64,000 nucleotides of DNA from Lutjanus erythropterus (lineage: Eukaryota > Chordata > Actinopteri > Lutjaniformes > Lutjanidae), in the NCBI GenBank assembly GCA_020091685.1, contig CM034611.1:58938-122937 (forward strand). Reading direction: 5' to 3'. The notes below the pieces were generated by a model. That model ran no database searches. It saw only the letters and a program-made list of their open reading frames with translations, and was not told where the DNA came from. Positions 1 to 12,370 of this stretch are shown in pieces. The first letter of the stretch is position 1; every line of letters begins with the position of its first letter. Made by a program: the position numbers and the translations under genes.

Positions 1-157
1 GCAGGATTAGCTCCACCTACTATTTTTCACCATCACCCAATGAACTCACATTCACACAACAAAGAAACATTCAGCCAGGTTCATGTCCAACTGTCTTGCT
101 GTCTAATTGTCTATCTGTCTCTAACTGTCCCTAACTGTCTGTCTGTCTGTCTCCCAG

Positions 158-1311
158 AGCTGCAGCTTAATGTTTCCATGGTAACCAGCAGACTGGAATT
201 GGTCAGAGACAGCGTCCATAACTTCAGCCTCTTTCTCCGTCAGCCAATTAAAGAGCTGCAGAGTCTCTCTAATGGTAAGACAGGTGCCTCATGCTCTGCT
301 TCCTCTAACATTACTGAACAGATTCATATACAGTTATTTTAATATGTAACTGTATGAATGTATTAATATATGATTGTTAGCGAATTTTCCAATTTTAGGT
401 GTCATACTGAAGCCTTGAAGTCACTGAGAGGTCTACACTAATTCTTAACAGACATAATGTCTGTCTTCTAGACAGTAGACACATCTGTCTTCACCTTTCA
501 GACAAACAAGGGAACAACCTGATGGTGTTCCTATGGCAACTGAGGTCAGAGACATGTTTGTCTTGTCTCTCCGAATGGAGAAGATGTAACTGTAATCAGG
601 GATCACTGACCCTGAGCTGGTGGGAACAGAAGGTGCTGAGTTGTGCTCTCAGACTTTGTGTATTCACACTTTCTGTGAATTTTTAAAGACTGTCCTGGAC
701 AAAGCATGTACTGATTATTTCTTCATTTTCCTTCAACCAGTTTCACTGTAAGATGTATTGACTCCTGGGGACTTTCTCCCTTTGATGTATGGGCAAAAGA
801 TAAAATCTACGACAATGACTGTATGGATGTATTAATATATGACTGTACGAATGCATGGATGTATTGAAGATGTAATGATGTCTTGCTGGTTCAGGTTCAT
901 CTGCTGCGTTGCACCAGGCCCGGCTCCAGGCTGCAGCGGCTCACTCTGGCCTGCAGGAGGCACTTAAGCGGCTGCACACACTCAGACAGCAGCTGCAGAA
1001 CTCTTCTTCTGTGGTGGTAAACACCAACAACACAGTGAGGGAGACCAACCAGCTGGTGACTCGCACACACTCTGCAGGTTAGTCCACGAGTGCATCAAGT
1101 CAAAGACACAAATACACTGAAGAGCTGCTGACACTTCCTGTTTCCTATGTGAACAGCCAATGAGGCACAGCAGAAGCTGAAGGAGGCGGAGCATCGCACA
1201 GACCGTCTCATGGACCGGATCAAACCACTGAGCATGCTGGGAGAAACACTGAGCAGGAATCTGTCTGATATCAGAGAGCTGATCGACCAGGCCAGGAGAC
1301 AGGCTGCCTCG
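158..1311 (+). CDS. lama1: lama1 exons for the end of the coiled-coil (domain II) rod
   Basis: Three exons (158-274, 895-1077, 1157-1311) encode a charged, Leu/Ala-rich, Gln-rich helical stretch with heptad-like spacing (for example LHQARLQAAAAHSGLQ and KLKEAEHRTDRLMDRI). This is the part of the alpha chain that winds with the beta and gamma chains just before the globular domains. The 275-894 intron shows no further exon. Confidence 0.88.
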
Positions 1312-3135
1312 GTACAACAACATACACGCACACACAAACACAATCTGCAACACACACACAAACAAATACACACTCAGTAACACACACTCTACTGTCCACT
1401 GATGGACATCACAAAACAGCAGATGAACTTAACATTTCAGCATCTGTATGTTTGAATGATGATGATGATGATGATGACGATGATGATGATGTTTATGATG
1501 TCACTGATGATGTCCTCAGATTAAGGTGGCGGTGGCAGCGGACAGAAACTGTGTTCGCTCCTACAGACCTCAGATTGAGTCCAGTAATTTCAACAGTCTG
1601 AGTCTGATCCTGAAGACGAGCAGTCCGGAGAACCTGCTGTTCTATCTGGGCAGCAACACCACGGTACTAAAACACTCAGGAACACTCAGGAACACACAGG
1701 AACACACACTACAACACACACACAAATACACAGCATTGTTGTAACTGAACTCCTCATCTAAAGAAACCCTCTCCTGACATTAGTATTATTATAGTATTGT
1801 TATAATATAGTTGTATTATAGTTGTAGAATTGTTGTGGTTAAGTTGTAGTATACTTTAAGTATTGATGTAGTAGTAAACAAACTCTCTCTTTACATCTCT
1901 CACCTGTGTGCTCAGGTGGATTACTTGGCAGTAGAGATGCATGATGGGAAGGTGTCTATGCTCTGGGATGTGGGTTCAGGCAGCACCAGGCTGGACTTTC
2001 CAGAACTGGACATCACCAACAACAAATGGACCAGAATCAACGCTACGCGGTAAATACACACCTCATGTCACACGATCAGATCATGATATCACAGTCACAT
2101 GATATCACGATCGTCATGATGTCACATTGTGTGAGAAACAGCTGCTCATTCAGGAGCTTTTGATCACATCACATGGACTTCCTCAGTTTAGTCAAAAAGG
2201 CCTGAACAGGTGAGGGTGTACAGGTAAACATTTAACCCACATAGTATTTACCCCCAGATCCCTTTTACATTCATCACCAACCCCTCATGGGTGTCATGAT
2301 CCTCAGGTTGAACCACTACTCTAAACTAAATCAAGAACAGAACAGGACCACCTGTGCAGGCATCCAAAGATAGTACCAATAACCTTGAATGTCAAGTATG
2401 TGATGATGTCACACAATGATGTCATGATGTTGGCAGGTTTGGTGCCCACGGCTCTTTGTCAGTCCATCAGCTTGACTCTGAGTCGCCTCCATTGCCGGCA
2501 GTAACAGCAACATCACCAGGACCGTCCCGAGTTTTAGACATTGACAGAAATACGGTGATACACATCGGAGGACTGGGAGCACACACTCAGGTAACACACA
2601 GACACACACACACATCAGGTGTATGTGTGTGTGAGGGTGAACAAGTGATAACTGTGTGTGTCTGTATGTGTGTGATGTCAGAGCACCACAATGCTGCGGT
2701 CCTCGACCTTCCAGGGCTGTCTGGGTGAAGCATCGCTCAACGAGAGAAACATTGGACTGTGGAACTATGACAGCAGAGAGGGAGAGTGTGGAGGCTGCTT
2801 CAGCAGGTAGGAACACACCTGTACAACTGACAACACACCTGTAGGACGACAGGAGAGGACATTAACTGACCCCGCCTACCAAGATTGCAGTGTGTTTCCT
2901 GCAGTTCAGCAAAAATCTGCAGATTCTGAATAGGTCAAACTTTTCTACCTGTCTTTCTCTCCACCTGTCTGTCTCTCAGTCCCCAGGCAGAGGAGACATC
3001 CTTCCACTTTGATGGATCTGGATTCTCATTGGTTCAGAAGTCTCTGCGAGCAACATCCACTTCAATTGTCCTGCTGTTTAAAACGCTATCGCCAGGCGGA
3101 TTACTGCTGTACCTGGCTTCCAACAACACTGTATG

Positions 3136-3193
<58 letters not shown>

Positions 3194-4999
3194 TTGGTTA
3201 AGGCTCTTATTGTGGACATGACATCACTTCCTCTTTCTTGCAGAGGGACTTCCTGTCCATGGAGCTGGTGGAAGGGCATATCCGTTTGACCTTTGACCTC
3301 GGCTCAGGTGCCCTGATCCTGATGTCCAACAGGAAGTACAACACTGGAGTGTGGTACAAAATCACCCTGCAGAGAAGCAAACGTAAAGGTACTACTACAG
3401 TACTACTACAGAACTGCTACTACTACTGCAGTGCTACTGCAACACTACTACTACTACTACTACAGTACCACCGCAGTACTACTACAGTACTATTACTACT
3501 ACTACTGCTACTACAATACTACTACTACTGTTGGAGTAAGGTACAAGATCACCTGCAAAGGGGCAAATTAACAGGTGGGGGGGGGGGGGGGCGTGGCTAA
3601 ACTCGGATGTATCCATCAGTCAGTTTTAACGGATTTTCTACCTGAGGATGTTTACTTGGTGCTACTAGTACTGCAGTATTTGGTAATACAGATACTCTAC
3701 TGATACTGCAGTATTTGGTAGAAGTTTCTGATGGCACTATTGTATGTCCAGGTTACCTGTCCATCATGGCAGCTGACCAATCATCAGAGAAGGAGGTGTT
3801 GGAGGCAGAGTCTCCTGGAACAGCCTCTGACCTGAACCGCTCTGACCTCGATCCCATTTACATCGGAGGTCTTCCTGCCTCCAGACCAATCAGGTGAGTC
3901 TATGATGTCACAGGTGATGGATACACCTGTGTGTCTATCTGTCTGTTCCTATCTGCCTGACTGTTTATACCTGTCTTTCTGGTTGCTAGGCGACAGGTGG
4001 TCTCAAGGTCATATGTGGGCTGTATAAAGAATGTGGAGATCGCTCGGTCCAACTTTGACCTTCTGAGAGATGCATTTGGAGTCAGAAAGGGCTGCGTCCT
4101 CGAGGTACCAATACACATACTGTATATACATGTACTCAGAGTACTAAGACACATACTGTACATGTGCACAAAGTACTAACACAGATATTTGATATACACG
4201 TACACAGGTAATAATACAGTGATGAGTACTGATTAATCAGACAGTGTCGTACATGGTGGGTGGACGTGTGAAATCAGTAATCGATCCCCTTCATTGATCG
4301 CAGGCAGTGCGGAGTGTGTCAGTTTTGTCCGGAGGCTTCGTTCAGATCTCTCCACCGTCACTTGGTCAGGAGGAGGAGCTTCTCTTCTCCTTCTCCACCA
4401 ACAACGAATCAGGAGTCCTGCTGGCTGCCTTCAGTGATGAGCGAGCTCAGAGACAGGTGAGATACACAATCATGTGACACACCTGTGCACCAGGTGTCGT
4501 TCTTTCCATCATGTAACCTTTATTATTCTCTGTGTGCAGCACTTCCTGTCTGCCCACCTGCTCTCAGGTGCATTGGAGGTGGAGCTCGGCGAGGTGGGCG
4601 GGGCTACTCGGAGGGTGATGGTGGTGAAATCTGATGGAGGATCCTTCAGTGATGGAACAAAACACTCTGTGATCATCACCAGCAACAAAAAGTATGTGTT
4701 TCCATGGCAACCTGTCTCACCTTACTCACCTTACTCACCTGTCTCATCTGACTGATAACATGTCTGTCTCTCAGGTCTCTGTCTGTCCAGGTGGATGAGG
4801 AACATGTGAAGTCCGTCCCTCTGTTGCCAGGTGGATTTTCTCGTTTGTCTCCAACTTCTTTCTTCATTGGTGGGCTGCCTTTAGGGGAGGAGTCTCGTCT
4901 GCCAGTCAGATTACAGGAAGTGTCCAGGTGGTTCAGAGGCTGCATCCAACACCTGGTGGTGGGAGGAGCGTAAGTCTCACCCTCACAGACGCACGCACG

Positions 5000-5031
<32 letters not shown>

Positions 5032-7159
5032 TGTCAGATCTGATTAACTGTTTGATTTGCTGCTGTCATCAGGCTTGTTGACCTATCAGGAGCTCTGAGG
5101 TATGAGGGGGCTGAGCTTGACAGCTGTCTATTGAAAGAGAGAGTGAGGGGGGCGGTGCTACCTGATGACCATGATGTAGAACCAACTCAAGAGCCCGCCC
5201 ACCTGCCCGTAGCCCCGCCCACACGCCTGAGTGCCCTGACACCAGGAGCACTAACGGTAATCAACATGTCTATGACTGATTATTGATCACGGTAATCAGT
5301 ATGTCTACTACTGATTATTGATTATGGATAATGGTAATCAATCATAATTTTAATTCTTGATTATAAAAAATATTTCTATTGGTGATCACTAATAATGGTG
5401 ATCAAAAGTTTGAAACTGATCTTTTATTATTTACTATAATCAGGATTTTATTTTGATTATTGATAACTTTAATCAAAATGTTGTCACTGATTGTTGATTA
5501 TTGATAATGGTAGTCATAGTTATTATTGCTAACTGAAAGAAATATTTGATTAGTAAAAGTAAGTAAGTAAAAGTAATCAATACTTCATGGAAATCAATAT
5601 GTTTGTTAATGATAATTGATAAGTGGTTATGTTTTTAATGATATTGATCTTTGGCTATTGAATATTGGTCAGCGTGTTTCCATTATTTGTTGCTGACAAC
5701 AGTAAGCAGTACTTTTATTATTGATTATTGATAAAGGTAATCAATACTTAATTACTTACTATTTACTGATCATGTAATCAATATGCATGTTAATGACCGA
5801 TGATTATTTGCTAATGATAATAGTAACAAATATGTTTAAACTTTATTGATCAGTGATTATTAAATTAGTGGTCAGCATCTTTTGATTGTTGATTATTGAG
5901 CAGTGCTGTTAGTTACTGATCAGTGTTATTGATTATTGTTTCATGTTGTTAGTTAATGAACAGTGTTTTTGATTATTGGTCATTGATCTGTGTGTGATGC
6001 AGTGTCTGTCGGAGGCAGAGCCAACCTTTCTGCCATCAGCGGCTCAGTTTGGTTTGTCCAAACACAGTCACATGACCTTCATCATCAACCCCACCACTGT
6101 CAGAAGAAGGTGAGTCTCCATGACGACTGGGGGGCGATCAGAGAAAGCAGGGCTCTGTGGGATGGTGTGGGTGGGGCTCTGTGTCCAGCTGTGTGACTCT
6201 CTGCTGTGGCGTCTGTCCTCGTCTTCAGTGTGGCGGTGAGACTGTCTGTTCGAAGCCGAGCTCTGGACGGGCTGATCCTCCTCCTCTCCGACTCCAAACA
6301 GATGGACTTCATCGTCCTCAGACTGACAGCCGGGAGACTGATGATGTCAGCTGACCTGGGGAAAGGCCCTGCTTCTGTCACTTCATCTGTTGCCATTAAT
6401 GACGGCGAGTGGCACACTGTGAGTTAACTTTAAGACACACACAGACGCACACACACAGGCATCAAGCAGATTGAAACTGATGAATGAATTATGTTTTACC
6501 TGCCTGTTTGTCAGGTGAGCGCTGAAGTCAGCCGGCGCTCTCTGTCCGTGTCGGTCGACAGTTCAAGTCCAGACTCTGTGTCAGTGAAAGGAAACCAGCT
6601 GGATGTGGACAACAAACTGTACCTGGGAGGACTGCCACACACACACCCCACCAGGAGGATTAACGTATGACAATAATTACATGATCAACACATTAATCAA
6701 TAATGAAAATAATTGCTACAGGAAAGACTTTGAAAAAAAGGAGCTTCATTCATCCTCACATCTTCTCACATCTGTTACATCTTTTTCATTTTGTTATTGC
6801 ATTTTTGGTCTTATTTTATGACTGACAAGATTGTGACAGGATCAGTTACTTGATGACTTCATAATGATGTCATGAAGCAGGTGTTTGTCATCACACAGTC
6901 ACTACCTGAGCTCATCTGTGCTGCTCATCTCTGCGTCTCTCAGGTGAGCAGCAGTTTTCCAGGTTGCATTCGATCTATCAGTCTGAACGGCGCCATGTTG
7001 GATCTGTCCAAGCCGGCCTTGCAGCATGATGTCACTTCCTGTTTCACCAGTGACCAGACAGGAAGTTACTTTAACGGCAGTGGATATGCTGCGCTCAGTG
7101 AGTCCGATGTCATGACACAAAATAAACCTTACTGTAATCTGATGAATGTAATCTGATTA

Positions 7160-7206
<47 letters not shown>

Positions 7207-7357
7207 CAGTGCGTGATGGTTATAAGGTCGGTTCTGATGTGTCAGTGTCTCTGGAGTTTCGAACGAGCCAATCTGAAGGAGTGTTTCTGGGAATCAGCAG
7301 CGCGAAGGTCGATGCCATTGGACTGGAGATGATCAATGGACAGGTGAGCAGAGAGCT

Positions 7358-7404
<47 letters not shown>

Positions 7405-9097
7405 TTTCCCTCTGGTGGTGTCAGATACAACAGATTTATTGATGAAAATGAAAGGATGAATTCTTCAGTCTGTCAGGCTGTGCTGGGTTTTGTCTTTTAA
7501 TTATGAGGACAGTGGAGATGACATCATCTGTGGATCTGCTGGTTCTGGATCAAACTGGTGAAGGTTTTAGGTTTGAGATGTTTCCCTGTTCCAACACACC
7601 TGATTCAAATGATCAGGTTGTTGTCAGGTTTCTGCAGAGGCTTGATGATCAGCTGATCATTTGAATCAGGTGTGTTGGAGCAGAAACATCTAAAACATGC
7701 AGGACAGTGAGTCTCTGAGGACCAGAGTTCAGAAACACTGATATAAACACTGCAGACTTTTGATGTATGCGGACAATGGTGGCTGTCTGGAACTAGTGAC
7801 TGTCATGCACACTATTTTCTCTTTGCCCTTATTCCAAAAAAGACAGTATTCCTCTAATAATCTTGTTTACATGCAGCTGTGCAGACTCTTCCATCGGTGG
7901 TAGATCTGTTTGTCTGTGCAAACGCTCCCTCCCTTCTTTGTTCATACATTTTTCATTTTGTTTTTTAAATATGCTTAACATAGTTAAGTCAAAATTTTTC
8001 ACATGAGCTGTGAACTTGATTTGTCAGTATTTGAGTGTTTGAAAATGAAATGGTTGCACTTGGGAACATGAAATATTAACCATTATTCACTTTCAATTAA
8101 TTTTAAAGTTTGCTCAACAATTTTTGAAATACAATTTTTGGGGGTTTCTAAAACTCAAAGATTCAGGAATGTCATTTGGGTGCAAATCTCAAAAATCCAA
8201 CCTAAACATGGACAAACTGGACAAAACACCTGGGAATGTCTTTATAAACTGCATCATAAATTTTAGTGTCTTTTCCTCAGATTTCGGTTACAGTTGTTGT
8301 CCAGGACCAGGAAAAGAAATTTAGCTGCAGGTAGCTGTTGGAACTTGGTTATAATGGTGACATTGCTTTGAAATTCAGATTGTTCACTAGGTTAGGATAT
8401 AAACACAGTTTTTTCCTGTATTGCATCTTTGCGTGTCTCTTGCATGGTGATAAAAACATGTTTAAATACAATAAATTCATATTATCGAACATGGTTGACG
8501 AGTTCTTCTTGATTCATGTTCTTTGGTGTTGACGTCTCCCTCTGGTACGTCTCCTTGATCACAGCACAGAGTGTTGCTCTGGTGGTCAGCTGACTGATGG
8601 ACACACCCTCACCTGTACATGATGATTCTCCTGTGCTTTTCCTCAGGTGGTGTTTAATGTAAATAACGGGGCAGGTCGAGTCTCAGTGCGTTCGATTGGT
8701 CAAGTGGTGTGTGATGGACAGTGGCACCGCCTGCTGGCCAGAAAGACCAAACACACCCTGAGTTTGAGTGTAGACGGGCAAAGTTACACCACAGCCAACC
8801 CTTACCCACAATCCACCTCTGCTGAGACCAACAACCCTGTTTACCTGGGAGGCTATCCAGGTGAGCAATGACTGTCAACTCTGTCAAACGTAAAGAAAAG
8901 CTTTAAGACTGATACTAACCTGTCTCTCTCTCTCTGTTACAGTTGGCGTGAAGCAGAACTGCCTGTCGACCTCCTCCAGGTTCAGAGGTTGTATGAGGAA
9001 TCTGCAGCTCATTAAGTCTCACCTGAGTGATGCTCTGGAACTGAGCTCTGCCTTCTTCCTGTTGGGCATCACCCCCAACTCCTGTCCTGTTGCCTAG
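158..9097 (+). CDS. lama1: Laminin subunit alpha-1, C-terminal 22 exons (5' partial)
   Basis: Laminin alpha-1 is the large chain of laminin-111, a secreted basement-membrane heterotrimer; its C-terminal LG domains bind dystroglycan, integrins and heparin-like sugars. Exons read by eye: 158-274, 895-1077, 1157-1311, 1520-1663, 1916-2049, 2437-2590, 2682-2806, 2980-3130, 3244-3388, 3752-3893, 3990-4104, 4304-4456, 4540-4691, 4775-4969, 5073-5256, 6003-6109, 6229-6418, 6515-6664, 6944-7097, 7210-7343, 8647-8860, 8943-9097. All have AG/GT borders. The sum is 3353 bases; entering with two bases of a split codon, one frame runs to the TAG at 9095-9097, giving 1116 residues. Segments such as FHFDGSG, DPIYIGGLP, KVDAIGLE and the HIGGLG/YLGGLP strands follow LAMA1 more closely than LAMA2, and the neighbours are those of human LAMA1. 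The N-terminal two thirds lie upstream of the window. Confidence 0.95.
1520..2806 (+). CDS. lama1: lama1 LG1 domain exons
   Basis: Four exons (1520-1663, 1916-2049, 2437-2590, 2682-2806). The domain opens with RNCVRSYRPQI, carries the LLFYLGS strand, LAVEMHDGKV and WDVGSGSTRLDF, and ends with the GECGGCF cysteine pair. LG1-3 of laminin alpha-1 form the integrin-binding head in the family. The frame is continuous across all four exons. Confidence 0.92.
2980..4104 (+). CDS. lama1: lama1 LG2 domain exons
   Basis: Four exons (2980-3130, 3244-3388, 3752-3893, 3990-4104). Visible landmarks are FHFDGSGFS, LLLYLASNNT, FLSMELVEGHIRL, WYKITLQR, DLNRSDLDPIYIGGLP and YVGCIKNVEI, ending in RKGCVLE. The intron at 3131-3243 holds a long CA microsatellite and the intron at 3389-3751 a TAC-rich triplet repeat. 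Confidence 0.92.
3131..3751 (+). repeat. CA microsatellite and TAC/TACTAC triplet repeats in lama1 LG2 introns
   Basis: A (CA)n run occupies about 3140-3190, ending some 50 bases before the exon at 3244. In the next intron, about 3391-3535, imperfect TAC/CTA triplets (with CAGTACTAC variants) are followed by a G run at about 3577-3590. These are simple repeats and no coding potential is claimed. Confidence 0.9.
4304..5256 (+). CDS. lama1: lama1 LG3 domain and LG3-LG4 linker exons
   Basis: Four exons (4304-4456, 4540-4691, 4775-4969, 5073-5256). Landmarks are GGFVQISPPSLG, LLFSFSTNNESGVLLA, SFFIGGLPLGEE and FRGCIQHLVV. The last exon ends in a Pro/Ala-rich stretch (EPAHLPVAPPTRLS) that fits the flexible linker separating LG1-3 from LG4-5, a known proteolytic site region in laminin alpha chains. 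The linker diverges from mammals, as expected. Confidence 0.9.
5257..6002. repeat. Degenerate A/T-rich tandem repeat in a lama1 intron
   Basis: The 746-base intron is built of diverged copies of a phrase like TGATTATTGATAATGGTAATCAATATG. Copies are unevenly spaced, roughly 40-70 bases apart, with many TTGAT/ATCAA words on both strands. I see no exon in it. Confidence 0.7.
6003..7097 (+). CDS. lama1: lama1 LG4 domain exons
   Basis: Four exons (6003-6109, 6229-6418, 6515-6664, 6944-7097). The first encodes CLSEAEPTFLPSAAQFGLSK followed by HSHMTF, the usual LG4 opening. Later come LDGLILLLSDSKQMDFIVL, FYLGGLP-like LYLGGLPHTHP, FPGCIRSISLNG and FNGSGYAAL. LG4 is the main dystroglycan and heparin-binding module in this family. 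Confidence 0.92.
7164..7402. repeat. TG microsatellites flanking the first LG5 exon
   Basis: A (TG)n run at about 7163-7205 abuts the acceptor (TTCAG at 7205-7209) of the 7210-7343 exon, and a second (TG)n run at about 7361-7402 begins 17 bases after its donor. The exon is therefore framed by two TG arrays. Confidence 0.9.
7210..9097 (+). CDS. lama1: lama1 LG5 domain exons and stop
   Basis: Three exons (7210-7343, 8647-8860, 8943-9097). The reading is RDGYKVGSDVSVSLEFRTSQ, GVFLGISSAKVDAIGLEM, VVFNVNNGAGRVS, NNPVYLGGYPG, then FRGCMRNLQLIKS and a terminal cysteine in NSCPVA before TAG. The last exon ends close to where human LAMA1 ends, so the C-terminus is complete. Confidence 0.93.
7545..7745. 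mobile_element. Foldback (palindromic) MITE-like element, copy 1
   Basis: A left arm with ATGTTTCCCTGTTCCAACAC and the following ACCTGATTCAAATGATCAG is matched by an inverted right arm (CTGATCATTTGAATCAGGTG and GTTGGAGCAGAAACATCTAA). The right arm continues to GCAGGACAGTGAGTCTCTGAGGA with no left partner, so the left end is truncated. A fuller copy is at 38825-39060 and a half copy at 46300-46435. The rest of this intron (7746-8646) shows no recognisable gene. Confidence 0.8.
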
Positions 9098-9185
9098 CAA
9101 CACCCAGGGCAACTCCGAGATGGTTCATGTTGTTAGTGTGAAAGTAGTGTGAAACGTGTTACTTTGATCAGTTTCTACATGAATC

Positions 9186-9191
9186 AATAAA
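9186..9191 (+). terminator. lama1: lama1 polyadenylation signal (AATAAA)
   Basis: AATAAA lies 89 bases after the lama1 stop codon, giving a 3' UTR of only about 110-120 bases. Nothing else downstream resembles lama1, and repeats begin about 60 bases later. Confidence 0.75.
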
Positions 9192-9249
9192 GATCATCTG
9201 AGAACTGATTCGGCATCCAAACATCACGTTCACTAAACATGAGATCAAA

Positions 9250-9470
9250 TTACCTGTCTCTCTCTCTACCTGTCTTTCTTTGCCTGTCTCTCTCTCTCTC
9301 TGCCTGTCTTTCTTTGCCTGTCTCTCTCTCTCTGCCTGTCTTTCTTTGCCTGTCTCTCTCTCTCTGCCCGTCTTTCTTTGCCTGTCTCTCTCTCTACCTG
9401 TCTTTCTTTGCCTGTCTCTCTCTCTACCTGTCTTTCTTTGCCTGTCTCTCTCTCTGCCTGTTTTCACATC
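9250..9470. repeat. Pyrimidine-rich minisatellite
   Basis: About eight copies of a 26-30 base unit alternating CTGTCTTTCTTTGC and CTGTCTCTCTCTCT. It begins just after the lama1 polyA site. Translations in either strand are repeat artefacts. Confidence 0.9.
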
Positions 9471-11189
9471 ATCACTTACCATGAAATTTGGTGTTAGCAG
9501 AAATATTAACTGAATTATAAAAGGAGTGTTTGTGAAGATACAGTCTTTTATTATTCCTCTTTGATCCAATAACATGAAAGTGCAGAAGAACTGTATGATC
9601 ATGTGACTCCAAACCAAGAGGTGACAAGTGTGTGACAAGCACTCAGTGAGTGAAGAAAAAAACAGTCAGGCCATTTATTGATCATTTTATTTCAGTTCAG
9701 TGGGTACAGACTTAAAGTAATGACATTTATTGATCATTTTACTTGACTTTAGTGGGTAAAGACACATTCACAAAGTTTGAATTAATCATAAATGAAATAA
9801 AACAGGATTTATGAATATGACATCAAGGGGACTGTTCAACTGTCTGCCATTACAGACAAATTAAGATAAATAAATAAATGAACAAACAGACACAAAAACC
9901 AATAAATACATAGAGAGTGACTAAAATAATCCAGAGTGAGGGTTTCCGTGGTGAGATGAGAATGGCACATTACTATTGCATTATGGGTAAATACAGAGCT
10001 GAATTTTAGCTGCTATACAGTGAGTGGGTACAGTACTAGCAATCATGCTATTTTACATTTCAGACAGGAAACAGTTTGCACCGGACTGTCAGAATAACAT
10101 AAGAGTCAAGTGACATAACCAGGTGACACAAGTTAGAAGCAGGTGACCCCAGCAGGTGAGACAGGTAAGAGTCAGGTGACCATACCAGGAGACAGGTAAG
10201 AATGAAGTGAGACAGTAAAGCAGATCTGTCAAATGTGATGCAAACTGTTTGCTGAATGTTTCATAAAGCTGCAGTCAGGAGCAAATACACCTGAGTCAAT
10301 CAACCAATCAGACGCCTTCTTTAACCTGTCAGGGTGTCAGGTGGGTGCGTGGGGGTGTGGCTTGTTTAAGTAGGACGTAGATGCAGTAACAGGTCAAGTT
10401 TTAATCTGTGGTGAAAATCCATCTGTGGTTGTCCGGCTCAGGTTGTCTGGTTGCTATGGGAACATGTTGTTGTCATCACAGCAGCACCTCTTGCCCGCCT
10501 CTCACCTGTGTGTGTGTTGTACTTTATTCTTTGAAGTAATAAAAATACCTGCATGAAGCTTTCAACTAAATCTAATCACAATTAAGCTAATGCTAACTGT
10601 TCTGAAGCTAACTCAACCACTGACCCCCCCCCAGACAGACAGGTGCTGCTGTGTATGTACTGATGTACATGCATGCGTGTGTGAATCCTCAGTTCTATTC
10701 ATGTCCACTGGGTGTCGCTGCAAAAAGTGTCTTTGTTGGTTCTGTAAGTTGGACTACAACTCCCATAATGCAGCAGAGGCTTCTGGAGTCAGTCCTGAAA
10801 GAGAGACAGACGCTGCTGTAAGAAGAGATAGAACAGAGATTATGGACAGACAGACACAGATGGACAGGTGGACGACAGAATGTTGCATAAATCACATAAA
10901 GAGCATAAAAAGTAACTTCATGCTCAGATTTGATTTGAGTCACATTTGATTCAGACTTTATTTTTAGAGTTTAATTTTTCTTGATCAGATTTCAGAGTAA
11001 TTCAGTCCAGTGATTCTAGCAGAGCCTAGACTCAGCTGTGATGTCGGACCAATAGGTGAGCTCCATTTTCTTCAGGGGAAGTATACTGTATATAACTAAA
11101 TGTGACCACCGGGGAGAGGCAAGGCTAAACTAGCCAGAAGAACCCAATGCTCATGCTAATTAGCATGTTAGCATAGCACAACAGTGAGG

Positions 11190-12370
11190 CAGAGCTGCAA
11201 CTAATGATTATTTTCACTGTTGCTTAATCTGTCAATCATTTTCTCAATTAATCAATTAATTTATCCAGTCATAATCCTGTCAGTTGTACAACAGGTCCAA
11301 CCTGTTTTCCAAATATGCTGAGGAAAAGCAACATAACAAGATGAAAAAGAAACACAAAAAACAAAGTAATGAGACATGAGACAAAAAATGACATAACAAG
11401 ATATAAAAGATGTTAAAGGGATAAAAAAAAAAAAACATAGTGTAACAAGATGAAAAACAACAAAAAAGATTAAATAAGATTTTTAAAATGATGTTAAAGA
11501 TGTAATAAGATGTAATGATGAAAAAGATGAAAAAGGATTTTTCAAGACTTTTGCCTTTTTCATCATAACAAAATATTATGTTAAAGTTGTAACAGGACAC
11601 AATAATGAAAAAGACAAAAAAACAACATAAGAAGAAAAACGAGATGAAAAACAGCATAAGAGATGGAAAAAGAAAACAGATGTTCATCTGTGTGTTCCAC
11701 ATGTTTGTGTCATGGTTTTGGATTTTTGTTGATTTCCTGTTTTATTTTGGTAGTCTTGCTTCTCCCTCATGTGTCCAGTCTTTACTTCCTGTCTTTGTTC
11801 TTTTTGATTGTGATGTGTTTCACCTGTTTTCCCTCCAGTCTCTCATTAGTTCTCTCTCTTTAGTCCCTGTGTTCCTGAGTGTCTTTGTCAGTTCATGCTT
11901 GTTTTTTGCTTGTCAGCCTGCGTCCTGTGTGTTTTTTCCCCCTGGCTTGTTTTTTGAGTTTGCTCTTTTGGATTCTGTTTTGTTGGACTCTGGATTTTTG
12001 GCCTCCTGCACTTCATGTAAACCCTTCTTTTGTTGTTTCATTTTAATTAAACCCTTTTTTGAACTGCTCCTTGCGTCATCTGCATTTGGGTCCTCCACCT
12101 TATGAAACTATAACAGTTTGGACCTATTTTTCAAGTCCTCCCTTTAATATTTATTTTTACTATTGATTAATCTGTAGATTATTTTTTTCATTAATTGATT
12201 AGTTATGATATTCAGTTTCCTGTGAGAGAGGAGTAAAGAAACCAGAAAATATTCACATTTAAGAAGCAGAATCAGAGAATTTAGACTTTGTTTCTTAAAA
12301 ACAATGAATCAGTGATGACTTCATTTGATAGTCAATCAATAATCCATTAATTGATTAAATGATGCAGGTC
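11190..12370. mobile_element. A/T-rich MITE-like element (GCTGCAACTAATGATTATTTTC family), long copy
   Basis: The left end carries AGCTGCAACTAATGATTATT, then TTAATCTGTCAATCATTTTC. The middle is a degenerate AACAAGATGAAAAA array (about 11335-11670) and the familiar GTTCCACATGTTTG. The right side carries TTTTTCAAGTCCT, TCTGTAGATTATTTTTTTCA, CAGAAAATATTCACATTTAA and GATGCAGGTCTAC near the end. It is interrupted by the solo LTR at 11708-12115. Confidence 0.75.
11708..12115 (+). mobile_element. Solo LTR (TGTCATGG...ATAACA) with 5-bp target duplication GTTTG
   Basis: A 408-base element begins TG and ends CA and is flanked by GTTTG at 11703-11707 and 12116-12120. Removing it restores the MITE phrase CATGTTTGGACC found in other copies. 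It is T-rich and ends with CTGCATTTGGGTCCTCCACC, as in a known widespread teleost LTR-like repeat. There is no internal region or second LTR. Confidence 0.8.

Noticed and set aside
158-9097. Assignment to lama2 rather than lama1
   Set aside because: LG5 phrases (KVDAIGLE, NNPVYLGGYP, CMRNLQLIKS) and the epb41l3/tmem200c/l3mbtl4 neighbours fit LAMA1.
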